A stretch of 64,000 nucleotides of DNA from an uncultured Bacteroides sp. (GTDB lineage: Bacteria > Bacteroidota > Bacteroidia > Bacteroidales > Bacteroidaceae), in assembly GCF_900547205.1 (NCBI RefSeq), contig NZ_URFY01000023.1, forward strand, positions 1-64,000. The letters run 5' to 3'. Position 1 is the stretch's first letter; each line of letters opens with the position of its first letter. Below, piece by piece: positions 1 through 7,175 of the stretch. Both the position numbers and the translations under genes were made by a program. The notes under the pieces were generated by a model. It worked only from the letters and a program-made list of their open reading frames with translations, did not search any database and had not been told where the DNA came from.

Positions 1-69
1 TTTAGTAACTTTGTGCCGTAATCCCTTACACGTTTCAGGTGTAAGGGATTACGGCACAAAGTTACTAAA
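1..69. repeat. Perfect 31-bp inverted repeat (long palindrome)
   Basis: Positions 1-31 are the exact reverse complement of 39-69, with a 7-base loop GTTTCAG at 32-38. The arm starts TTTAGTAACTTTGTGCCG. The match begins at the first base of the window and could extend further left. There is no U-run typical of a terminator. It lies 30 bp beyond the stop codon of the small serine recombinase, so it could be a recombination site, a very strong 3' hairpin or a palindromic repeat. Confidence 0.95.
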
Positions 70-98
70 AACGTTTGAATTGGCAAGAACTATGTTTA

Positions 99-773
99 TT
101 AAATGGTAAGTCCTGCTCTGATAAGAAGTCGTTTAACTTGGGTAATCTGGAACTGACAACCTTTAGATGTAACAAAGCCCTGCTCATTTAGTAGGTCAGT
201 CATTTCGGATAATGATTTTCCCTGCGTTGACAGTGACCGTAGTAAAGCTATTGCCCTCATATTATTGGGGTTGTTATCAGCTTTAGCCTTATTGGTACGG
301 GAACTATTGTAGATAGCTTGTTCAAACTTATTCATTAAGTTGTCAGACTTGCCTAACTTGATTCCTCTTGCCTTCTTAGCTTGTAAGGATTGTCTGGTTC
401 TCTGACTGATTAACCCAGCTTCGTACTCTGCGATGCTACTAATGATATGTAAGATTAATCTGTTAGCCTGTGGGAAGTCACAGAAGACAATCTCAACATC
501 TGATTCCAGTAGCTTAGATGTAAATGCTACATTCCTTGACAACCTATCCAGTTTGGCGACAATCAGAACAGAGTTAGTTTTCCTGCACATAGCCAAAGCT
601 GTGAGAAGTTGGGGTCTGTTAGACTTCTTCCCACTCTCTGTCTCAATGTATTCGGCAAGTATAGGTTTGTTCCTTACATAATTATGTATAATCTCCCGTT
701 GTGCTTCCACTCCTAAACCAGATAGTTGTTGTTTCATGGTGGATTGCCTTAGATATGCTATATAGGTCTTCAT
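99..773 (-). CDS. Small serine recombinase (resolvase/invertase family)
   Basis: A 224-residue protein of the size usual for resolvases and invertases. The N-terminal catalytic domain opens with YLRQST, giving nucleophile Ser11. The conserved KLDRLSRN block follows near residue 75, and then the E-helix with QRTR near residue 124. The C-terminal 60 residues are predicted to form the helix-turn-helix DNA-binding part. Such enzymes resolve or invert DNA at short paired sites in the cytoplasm. An inverted repeat GCTGAA-N6-TTCAGC lies 31-48 bases upstream of the start and may be its operator or site. With the large recombinase at 3859-5550 the element carries two serine recombinases, and this one may do the resolution or inversion step. 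Confidence 0.88.
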   Translation of the reverse strand: MKTYIAYLRQSTMKQQLSGLGVEAQREIIHNYVRNKPILAEYIETESGKKSNRPQLLTALAMCRKTNSVLIVAKLDRLSRNVAFTSKLLESDVEIVFCDFPQANRLILHIISSIAEYEAGLISQRTRQSLQAKKARGIKLGKSDNLMNKFEQAIYNSSRTNKAKADNNPNNMRAIALLRSLSTQGKSLSEMTDLLNEQGFVTSKGCQFQITQVKRLLIRAGLTI

Positions 774-803
774 GTTTACAAATTTTAATAGTTGGTTACA
801 AAT

Positions 804-821
804 GCTGAACGAACATTCAGC
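804..821. promoter_or_regulatory. Inverted repeat upstream of the small serine recombinase
   Basis: GCTGAA (804-809) and TTCAGC (816-821) are exact inverse copies spaced by CGAACA. They lie 31-48 bases before the ATG of the minus-strand recombinase gene. Position and size fit an operator or a crossover subsite; no function is shown. Confidence 0.4.
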
Positions 822-886
822 TTATGTAAGTTAGGACACCCAACTTAGAAATTGAATGCCCTTCGCCTTATTATATATAGGAAGTC

Positions 887-1333
887 CTACAACTGCCCTT
901 CATCAGAAAAGCTGTAATATCCTACATCCGAAAGAATGAGGTGGTCTAAAACTTCAATCCGCATGAGTTTGGCAGCTTTCTTAACCTGCTGTGTTATCTC
1001 AATGTCCTGCTGACTTGGCTTCATGTTACCACTTGGGTGGTTGTGTGCAAGGATGATAGCTACTGAATTGGTAAGCAATGCAGCCTGTAAGATTACTCTT
1101 ACATCGACATCTGTTGTAGTTAATCCTCCCTCTGATATGAGGGTGTAGCCAAAGACCTGATTAGCTTGGTTCAGAAATAAGATCTTAAAATATTCCTTGT
1201 AACAGATAGTTCCTTCCTTAAATGTAGGGAGTAAGACCTTGTAAGCATCGGCAGAGCCTGTTATCTTATGTAGTCTTTTAGCTGTTGGTTTGTAACATAA
1301 TTCTACTTCTGCTACTTTGTAATTGATTTCCAT
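887..1333 (-). CDS. RadC-like JAB-domain protein
   Basis: A 148-residue protein covering the JAB/MPN (RadC, DUF2466) fold. The metal-site motif is intact: H97-N-H99-P-S-G followed by D110, in LAHNHPSGNMKPSQQD. Full-length chromosomal RadC is about 220 residues with an N-terminal helix-hairpin-helix part, which is missing here. Short RadC forms are common on Bacteroides conjugative and integrative elements. The biochemical role of the family is unproven despite its name; a metal-dependent hydrolase or nuclease activity is only inferred from the fold. It lies 113 bp upstream of the small recombinase on the same strand and may be co-transcribed with it. Confidence 0.85.
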   Translation of the reverse strand: MEINYKVAEVELCYKPTAKRLHKITGSADAYKVLLPTFKEGTICYKEYFKILFLNQANQVFGYTLISEGGLTTTDVDVRVILQAALLTNSVAIILAHNHPSGNMKPSQQDIEITQQVKKAAKLMRIEVLDHLILSDVGYYSFSDEGQL

Positions 1334-1444
1334 AATGTGATTGAATTAAATGATTATTAATTTAATGCAGCAAGTAACATCTGATCTGTAAGTGGAATGC
1401 ATTCACTTTCATTTCAGATGATACTACATACTGTCAAATAGCTA

Positions 1445-1504
1445 TAAGTGTTATATCACTTAGGATATTTTACACTTAGAACTATTTAGTGTTATTCCCT
1501 AAGT
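1445..1504. repeat. Cluster of CACTTAG-type half sites
   Basis: Five copies of a CACTTAG/CTAAGTG-like box occur in both orientations: TAAGTG 1445, CACTTAG 1457, CACTTAG 1473, TTAGTG about 1487 and CTAAGT 1499. The first two form TAAGTG-N6-CACTTA. A 10-bp palindrome GAATGCATTC (1395-1404) flanked by AGTG and ACTT lies just upstream. Direct reading supports the repeats; a protein-binding role is inferred. Confidence 0.55.
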
Positions 1505-1690
1505 ATCATTAAATGGAGATTGGGAGTAATAGTAATTTTTCATCAGGATAGGTAATAGTTTAGAGTGCATCCACGCTGACAAGGGAAAAGATTGTTGATT
1601 AGATGATGTGAGGTAATAGTATATTCCTAAAGCATTCTTTTTATTAAGGAGCTACGAGGGGGGAATTAAAGTGGGTGGAGTAGTGTGCGT

Positions 1691-1758
1691 GGGGTCAGTT
1701 CGGTTGCTGGGGTCAGTTCGGTTGCTGGGGTAAACCTTCGCTACGCTCGGTTTCCCCC
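1691..1758. repeat. 18-bp tandem duplication followed by a stem-loop
   Basis: The unit GGGGTCAGTTCGGTTGCT occurs at 1691-1708 and 1709-1726. It is followed at once by GGGGTAAACC (1727-1736), which pairs with GGTTTCCCCC (1749-1758) around a 12-base loop containing CGCTACGCTC. It may be a transcription stop for the helicase-like gene reading on the minus strand, or a transfer/replication structure. Confidence 0.6.
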
Positions 1759-1801
1759 TAAATTTATATTTGAGAATGCTCTCAGTTTCAAATTGTTACA
1801 G

Positions 1802-1859
1802 TTTGGGACAAAACTATTCAGACCATAATAGAAGTAAGTCTTAGTTATTTTGTCCCAAA
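1802..1859. repeat. Inverted repeat TTTGGGACAAAA downstream of the helicase-like gene
   Basis: TTTGGGACAAAA (1802-1813) and TTTTGTCCCAAA (1848-1859) are exact 12-base inverse copies separated by 34 bases. They end just beyond the stop codon of the minus-strand gene at 1866. A related, less exact pair lies upstream of that gene's start (about 3745-3797), so the gene is bracketed by GGGACAAAA boxes. Confidence 0.7.
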
Positions 1860-1865
1860 TTTGAA

Positions 1866-3710
1866 CTATTCAAACGAGTACTTCTCTTCAAGGGGAATGT
1901 ACCCTTTAAGGCGAGTGCCGGGTACAGTTATCCTGTCAGAAATTTTAAAATATTTATCCAAGTAGGTAGCCTTAGCTTGTAAGGGTTTGCCACCATCATC
2001 TACAAGCTCATATTTATTATATATGGTCTGTAAGGTGGTTATTATCTCACTTTCAGGATATGGTTTGCCTATTATAAAGGTATTATGAATCTCATCTATC
2101 GGTACGAAATAAATCTCCTTCTTGTGCACGGTTTTAAGCTGTCGCTTCATGGTGGCTAAATCATAGTCAATTTCTACAATTCTATCCATACCAAACTTCT
2201 CATAGTATTTACATAGTTCAGGAGCTTCATGTCTTAAAGACCTCAATTCCTCCTGCTGATCTTCTGTAAAGAATTTTAAGACTAACCCTTTAGGTTCTAA
2301 ATCCTGTAACCGTTCCAATATCTGCAACTTCCTTTCTCTTGACAACGGCTTAGCCTTTATAGCTTTAGGTTTCTCATCGTAACGCTCATAATGATACGAC
2401 ACATTGAAATGCCCTGTCTCACGATAAGCATTTACTAAGGATTGTAGATGTTTATAGAAAGATTCAAGTTTAGATTTCTGAATATGGCATTCTATCAGGA
2501 ATGGGTTTATCTTGCCCTTGTAAGCGTCATTCTTAAACAAGAACTTATAAACAAGGATGCGTTCCTGAATCTCTGTCAGAAGTTCCCTTTCCCTACCTTT
2601 AAGAGTTTCTTTCAAGTCAGTAAGGATATTATAAACCTTCTTCTGTGCTTCCATCTCCTCAATGATTTCTTCACGGGATTGTGGTTTCAATTCATCATCC
2701 CAATTCGTAATATGGGTGATGCTACCAATTCCTAAACGAAACCTGCCTATTATTTGGACTGCATGAGTGAATGGGTCAATCATGGTCTGTGGTTTGCTCA
2801 AACAATCTGTAACCATTATTATATCAGGTTTGTCAGGAGTATCTAAATCTACCGCTGAATAGAACCTGCTCGTAAAGAAACTGTACTGCTCCAATATCTC
2901 GCCCGACATAAAGCTGTCGGAAGCCTCGTACCCGCCCTCATGGAGCTTGCGAATGGCGTTATCCTTATTAGAACAATAGATTTTACTACGGTTTCTGATG
3001 TCGGCTTTCTCTATCAATGCCTTAGCATAGTCAGGTGAATTTAAGAATATGGCTTTCTTGTTATCGTTCAGGGATATTTGATTCAGGAACTCTTGCTGTA
3101 CGTTATTTGTGCCTATTAATGATAAGTTCTTCTTATAGTCAAAGGTGGGTACAATCTTGATATAGCTAAATGAATGGTTGGTAAAACCTTTTAAGGTTGG
3201 GAATAATGGGGTGGCTGAAATCAATGCCTTGTTGTCAAAGCTAAAGAAATCGAAGAATGGTAGAATTATATCAGGTCTGAAACCTGCGTCCTGTACAACT
3301 TTCTCACATTCATCTATTAAGAGGAAGAAGTCTTCGAAGAGGTTCACTTTTATATGTTCTGCCACTCGTTTGACTTTGGAATAGCTTTCAGGAGTTACTA
3401 TGATCTTCTTGTAACGAATAGACCTGTTAAGTAGATATTTCTTAACATCATTATCCGTAATGCCTTCACGTACCCCCAATGAGTTGGGATATTTGACCTG
3501 CTTGCCGTCAATCACGGGTACATTGGGTTCAATGATTATGGAGTTACGTTTGGCATATCTATCATCCAATTCACAGGTCGTAGCACCTTTGGCTGTCAAA
3601 GTCTTGTCAATGATAGCATTGCTCGGCAGACCGTCAGGGTAGAGGTCTGACATATATTCATTATCCCGAATTTCAACGGGTTTTAACTCTAAGTTGGTGT
3701 TCTCTATCAT
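1866..3710 (-). CDS. Degenerate superfamily 2 helicase-like ATPase of a mobile element
   Basis: A 614-residue protein with recognisable but altered helicase motifs. LTAKGATTC (residues 38-46) stands where a Walker A loop is expected, LIDEC (131-135) replaces DExx, SAT (165-167) matches motif III and QIIGRFRLG (319-327) matches motif VI. The C-terminal 280 residues are lysine-rich and unassigned. Family knowledge suggests an ATP-driven nucleic-acid remodeller; a role in element replication or excision is inferred from its position between a RadC-like gene and the integrase. The Walker A lysine-serine/threonine pattern is unusual, so activity is uncertain. Paired GGGACAAAA repeats on both sides suggest specific control of this gene. 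Confidence 0.55.
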   Translation of the reverse strand: MIENTNLELKPVEIRDNEYMSDLYPDGLPSNAIIDKTLTAKGATTCELDDRYAKRNSIIIEPNVPVIDGKQVKYPNSLGVREGITDNDVKKYLLNRSIRYKKIIVTPESYSKVKRVAEHIKVNLFEDFFLLIDECEKVVQDAGFRPDIILPFFDFFSFDNKALISATPLFPTLKGFTNHSFSYIKIVPTFDYKKNLSLIGTNNVQQEFLNQISLNDNKKAIFLNSPDYAKALIEKADIRNRSKIYCSNKDNAIRKLHEGGYEASDSFMSGEILEQYSFFTSRFYSAVDLDTPDKPDIIMVTDCLSKPQTMIDPFTHAVQIIGRFRLGIGSITHITNWDDELKPQSREEIIEEMEAQKKVYNILTDLKETLKGRERELLTEIQERILVYKFLFKNDAYKGKINPFLIECHIQKSKLESFYKHLQSLVNAYRETGHFNVSYHYERYDEKPKAIKAKPLSRERKLQILERLQDLEPKGLVLKFFTEDQQEELRSLRHEAPELCKYYEKFGMDRIVEIDYDLATMKRQLKTVHKKEIYFVPIDEIHNTFIIGKPYPESEIITTLQTIYNKYELVDDGGKPLQAKATYLDKYFKISDRITVPGTRLKGYIPLEEKYSFE

Positions 3711-3858
3711 AATCTGAATTTAAAATTAAATCGTTCATATTGTGAGACAAAATCAGTCAAAGTTATCTATATTAGGGTCTGAACAATTCTGTCCCAAGTT
3801 GGTGAAATATCGCTTAAAGATAAGCTTATTGCTCAATTCTTCCTGATTGCCACTACAA

Positions 3859-5550
3859 TTATTCCCTATATCGGACTTCAAAGCCATTCCTGTAACAAAT
3901 CTCTTTCATTTCGTCCAATGTGTAGTAAGCATCCACTTCATCGCTGTCAGTCAGTAGCGTGTTATTGGGAGTATAGAAGTTCCGTATGTCAGGATGATAT
4001 TGTGCCAACGAATCATTGATGAAGTAAGCACATTTCTGTTTAGCCTTTCGTGGCTCGTAGAATATATTAAACATTCCTTCAATGGTGTCAACTTTCAGGA
4101 AACAATAAACCTTATCTATGTATAATGGGTAAATGCCTTTCACGTATTCACGCAACACTTTCATCTGTTTCTCAAGGTCGGCTTCCACCTCATTAAAATA
4201 TTGCTCCGTGAAGTCCGTACTGTTGTACCGTTTAATATTGAAGTCTGAAAGCCTGATTCTGTCAGTCAGTTTATTCATTTGAACCCTGATAGATGTAAGT
4301 TCCTTCTCAATCTTAGACTTCCGTTCCTTGTAACGATCCTTATCTATGTCATTATCTAAATATAAGTCCTCCAACCTCGTCAGTTTATTCTCCTGTTCCT
4401 TATAAGAGGTTTTGAGAGCCTCCTGTTCCTCAATAGCTCTGCTTTTGTTCTCATTCTCTTCTGCTACGGCTTCAAGTCGTTGTTCCGCATTCATCTTACT
4501 AACATAGAATAGTTGCTCCTTAATGAAGTTCCATATAATAGGGTTTACAATTCGTTCATTCAGATAGACTTGGCTCATGCAACCTGTTGAACTACTCTTA
4601 TTGCTTGTACATTTGAAGTGTACAGTATCCCTTTTATTGGAGTGTAACCTCGTATAGAATGCTCCACATTCAGAACACTTAATGAGTTTCTGTAATAAGT
4701 ATTTGGTGGCTTTGGGATATGGGGTTGTCGTCCTGTTATGAGCCAGCTTCTCCTGTACCTTGTTATAGGTTTCTTCATCTATGATAGCAGGAATGTCAAA
4801 GTAGAATGTGTCAGTAATCTTGTCTATCTCGTCATAGATATTGGCTTCAACCCTGCCTGTATATGCACTGTTATTGAGTATAAACTTTGTGTTACCGATG
4901 CTCTTCAGTTTCTTAATGGCAGGGTATTTACCATAAATGTATCTTGTTGTAGTGATCAAAGCCTGTCCTTCTTCAAGGTACTTGTCAAACATTTCCTTTA
5001 CGATTGTAGCATATTCATTCTTAACCAGGAATCCATCTTTTTGCCTTGTATAGCCGAATGGTGGGATGCCTGCGAACCATTGTCCCAAGCCTGCCGAATC
5101 CCGCTTACCAGATGCCATTCTAAAACGAATTGACACGAGTTCTTCCTCTGCTTGCTCAAATGCCTTACGCAGCTCCTTCTCAAATTCTAAATTGACTTCA
5201 CCTGTTTCTACGTCAATAGTCCATTTCCTCTTATCTCTAAAGTAGATTGGAATGCTGTAGTCCCGATTAAACTTATCGACCAAAGTAACTCCATATAGAA
5301 AATTTCTCGTCAGCCGTGAAACCTCTGAAATCAGAACGACATCAACTTCATCGTTCTCACAGGCATTAATCAATTCATCCACTGATTTACGGTTGCCCTT
5401 ACGAATATCATCCTTACCCGTTACATGTTCACCAAAGACCTTAGCGACTTTCAATTTAAATCTGTTGGCGACCTTCTCAAGTTCTAACTTCTGGCGATTA
5501 TAATCCTGTATATTTGTGCTACATCTTAGCAATAATGCTGCTCGTTTCAT
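3859..5550 (-). CDS. Large serine recombinase (integrase)
   Basis: A 563-residue large serine recombinase. The catalytic domain starts LLLRCSTNIQ with nucleophile Ser11 and carries the SEVSRLTRN block near residues 75-83. The recombinase domain follows (about 150-285). A zinc ribbon has C292, C295, C314 and C324, and a long coiled coil rich in Glu and Lys covers about 355-440. This order is standard for integrases that insert circular DNA at an att site and excise it with a directionality factor. The gene starts about 65 bp from the vapE junction. It is therefore the likely enzyme that placed the element in vapE. No directionality factor is recognised in the visible part. Confidence 0.93.
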   Translation of the reverse strand: MKRAALLLRCSTNIQDYNRQKLELEKVANRFKLKVAKVFGEHVTGKDDIRKGNRKSVDELINACENDEVDVVLISEVSRLTRNFLYGVTLVDKFNRDYSIPIYFRDKRKWTIDVETGEVNLEFEKELRKAFEQAEEELVSIRFRMASGKRDSAGLGQWFAGIPPFGYTRQKDGFLVKNEYATIVKEMFDKYLEEGQALITTTRYIYGKYPAIKKLKSIGNTKFILNNSAYTGRVEANIYDEIDKITDTFYFDIPAIIDEETYNKVQEKLAHNRTTTPYPKATKYLLQKLIKCSECGAFYTRLHSNKRDTVHFKCTSNKSSSTGCMSQVYLNERIVNPIIWNFIKEQLFYVSKMNAEQRLEAVAEENENKSRAIEEQEALKTSYKEQENKLTRLEDLYLDNDIDKDRYKERKSKIEKELTSIRVQMNKLTDRIRLSDFNIKRYNSTDFTEQYFNEVEADLEKQMKVLREYVKGIYPLYIDKVYCFLKVDTIEGMFNIFYEPRKAKQKCAYFINDSLAQYHPDIRNFYTPNNTLLTDSDEVDAYYTLDEMKEICYRNGFEVRYRE

Positions 5551-5589
5551 TTCCTTAATGCTTGAATTTCAGTACAAATATAGCACTTT

Positions 5590-5622
5590 AAATTTAATCA
5601 TAAAAGTTTTTAGTTTAGTTAA
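5590..5622. other. Putative att junction of the element with vapE
   Basis: AT-rich integrase-upstream DNA gives way to vapE coding sequence between about 5600 and 5621, where the frame reads Leu-Val-Asn-Ile-Asp-Glu-Phe-Asp. The exact crossover dinucleotide cannot be set without the left end, which is outside the window. Two nearby TTTAGT copies lie at the junction. Confidence 0.5.
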
Positions 5623-6196
5623 TATTGACGAGTTCGACCAAATTAGCGACACCCAACAGGGATTCTTGAAACATATTCTTCAAAAACCGGTGGTGAATAT
5701 GCGCAAACCCCATGCGGCGGCTGTGCTGGAGATGCGTCGTTACGCTTCGTTCATCGGCACGAGCAATCAGAAGGATTTGCTGACCAACCCTTCCGGCAGC
5801 CGACGTTTCATCTGCATTGAGGTGACAGATACGATTGATACTTCCCATGCCATCGACTACGAGCAACTTTATACACAAGCCATGTACGAGCTCGACCACG
5901 GCGAACGCTATTGGTTCGACCAAGCTGAAGAACGGGTGATGACCGAGAATAATCGCGAATTTGAACAGCAATCCATCGAAGAGCAGTTGTTCTACCGTTA
6001 TTTTCGTCCGGTGAATGTGGACGAAGAAGGTGAATGGTTATCTCCGGCGGAAATACTGGAGGACATAAAGAAGAATAGTGATATCTCCTTGTCCAACAAG
6101 CGGGTAAGTGTGTTCGGAAGGGTACTTCGCAAACACGATGTGGCTTCCAAACGTGCCCGTCGCGGCACTGTGTATTATGTGGCAAGAGTTGAATAA
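5615..6196 (+). pseudogene. 3' fragment of a VapE-family primase/helicase gene
   Basis: The frame encodes about 193 residues corresponding to the C-terminal half of a virulence-associated E (VapE) type superfamily 3 ATPase. It starts right at the Walker B motif NIDEFD, continues through TQQGFLKHIL and the sensor region FIGTSNQKDLLTNPSGSRRF, and ends in a winged-helix-like tail. The N-terminal primase-like part, the Walker A half and any start codon are missing from this side. They are expected beyond the left end of the element, outside the window. The upstream in-frame ATG at 5516 belongs to element DNA. VapE proteins are island and phage-satellite replication proteins, so the target itself is accessory DNA. 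Confidence 0.85.
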
Positions 6197-6211
6197 TACA
6201 TTTATGAATGC

Positions 6212-6235
6212 GTGCAAGATAAAAGTATCTTGCAC
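6212..6235. repeat. 10-bp perfect stem-loop downstream of vapE
   Basis: GTGCAAGATA (6212-6221) pairs with TATCTTGCAC (6226-6235) across AAAG. A second related box TATCTTACACA follows near 6249. There is no clear U-run, so it may be a 3' stabiliser rather than a terminator. Confidence 0.5.
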
Positions 6236-6317
6236 ACATCTTCCACCCTATCTTACACATACTTAACCATTTAGCTGTCAGCGCATTAGAAGCACGGGTG
6301 TATGCAGTGTAGGATAA

Positions 6318-6752
6318 TTACCAATCATATTCTTCGGTGTAAGAGTCGAAGGCCGGTTCATCAGTTATCCCCTTTTGGCGGAAAAGCCGACGGATATATT
6401 CTTGCTGTTCAGGGCTGACAAATTTCTCTTTTCGGTAGAAGCGGTAATACATTCCGCGTCCAAAATAGTTGAGCATCTGTCTTTTGAGCGTTTCGGCATC
6501 CTGATGTGGAACCTTGTCGAGCAAATGTTTGATTCCCCATGCCACCCGTATTTTCCGGATAGGTTTGTAGAAAGTGCAGGCACTGCCGTCTTCCGGAATG
6601 CATTTCGGATTCACGACCGATAGCGTGGGGAATTTGTCAGTACTATGCAATGCCACCAGACGCAGCAAACATTTTTCTCCTTTCGGACATCGGTCATTCA
6701 AGCAATGGGTATATTGATAGGGCACTGCTTCGTAATTAAAATCATCGTTCAT
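6318..6752 (-). CDS. DUF6078 family protein
   Basis: A 144-residue cytoplasmic protein. Near the N-terminus it has CLNDRCPKGEKC with further cysteines (CIPEDGSAC), a pattern that could bind zinc. The rest is basic and helical, with an R-rich segment GRGMYYRFYRKEKF. I recognise it as the Bacteroidota-only DUF6078 family, often found beside VapE-type genes. Its function is unknown. It is transcribed convergently with the vapE fragment and divergently from the small gene at 6869. On the minus strand the -7-like box TATCTTTG at 6795-6788 precedes the start. Base composition resembles the core chromosome more than the element on the left. Confidence 0.7.
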   Translation of the reverse strand: MNDDFNYEAVPYQYTHCLNDRCPKGEKCLLRLVALHSTDKFPTLSVVNPKCIPEDGSACTFYKPIRKIRVAWGIKHLLDKVPHQDAETLKRQMLNYFGRGMYYRFYRKEKFVSPEQQEYIRRLFRQKGITDEPAFDSYTEEYDW

Positions 6753-6840
6753 TATCTTGTTATGTTATTAGTCAGACACAATGTGTGCAAAGATAGTGCA
6801 AACCGAGTACAACTCCTCTGTATAATTGAAGAATTATTCG

Positions 6841-6848
6841 TATCTTTG
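6841..6848 (+). promoter_or_regulatory. -7 box of the promoter for the small ORF at 6869
   Basis: TATCTTTG fits the Bacteroides -7 consensus TAnnTTTG exactly and lies 20 bases before the ATG at 6869. No good -33 TTTG is seen at the standard spacing. Confidence 0.5.
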
Positions 6849-6868
6849 CACCGAGAAATTACAGCATT

Positions 6869-7081
6869 ATGAAAAAGCGAATTACACAAGACGATTACAT
6901 CAAAGCGAATCGTAAAGCAAGCCGAGAGGCTGAAATCGAGATGTATGGGCACCCTATTTGTCATAAGCGAGTGCACCAGTCAAAGAAAGTCTATAACCGT
7001 AGAAAGATAAAGGCAGCCGATAAAAAGCTGCCTTATTTTTTGTCTTTATCCAGACAATGCGCCGTAATTCTCCAGTCGTAG
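6869..7081 (+). CDS. Small basic protein; 3' end overlaps a terminator
   Basis: A 70-codon frame begins MKKRITQDDYIKANRKASRE. It is highly basic for about 48 residues and then changes character to a hydrophobic tail. I recognise the type as a small conserved Bacteroides protein without known function. A strong intrinsic terminator (7010-7041) lies inside the 3' part of the frame, about 40 bases before the stop codon. In another frame a stop falls within the hairpin loop (after Lys-Gly-Ser-Arg). A one-base indel that removed the original stop is therefore likely, and most transcripts may lack an in-frame stop. Confidence 0.55.
   Translation: MKKRITQDDYIKANRKASREAEIEMYGHPICHKRVHQSKKVYNRRKIKAADKKLPYFLSLSRQCAVILQS
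7010..7041 (+). terminator. Intrinsic terminator inside the 6869 ORF
   Basis: AAGGCAGC (7010-7017) pairs exactly with GCTGCCTT (7027-7034) around a 9-base A-rich loop, followed by ATTTTTTG. It is a textbook intrinsic terminator. Confidence 0.85.
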
Positions 7082-7175
7082 AATCAATCACAAATCCATA
7101 GACCCGCACGTCCGAAGGTATCAAAGGATGATGAACAATCTTTTTCTCTCTAAGTCCAACAAAAACCTCTGATTT

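Larger units (their letters stand above)
1334..1865. other. Gene-free spacer with clustered repeats
   Basis: No convincing reading frame is present in these 532 bp. The spacer holds a cluster of CACTTAG-like boxes (1388-1505), two tandem copies of an 18-bp unit (1691-1726), a stem-loop (1727-1758) and a GGGACAAAA inverted repeat (1802-1859). The layout resembles control, replication or transfer regions of mobile elements, but no known oriT or origin signature could be assigned. Confidence 0.6.
1..5614. mobile_element. Right part of a serine-recombinase mobile element integrated in a vapE-type gene
   Basis: All four genes between position 1 and about 5610 lie on the minus strand and are of mobile-element type: a small serine recombinase, a RadC-like protein, a helicase-like ATPase and a large serine recombinase. 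The large recombinase starts only about 65 bp from a point where a VapE-family reading frame begins abruptly at its Walker B motif. An integrase gene next to the junction is the usual layout of serine-integrase elements. The left end is not in the window, so size and transfer genes are unknown. Spacers are rich in inverted repeats. It could be an integrative mobilizable element or a phage satellite; no relaxase or capsid gene is visible here. Confidence 0.75.

Noticed and set aside
1..69. Ordinary intrinsic terminator
   Set aside because: No U-run follows on either strand and the stem is far longer than needed, so it is listed as a repeat.
5808..6260. 150-codon antisense frame over the vapE fragment
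   Set aside because: The plus-strand frame has the clear VapE motifs; the antisense product has none.
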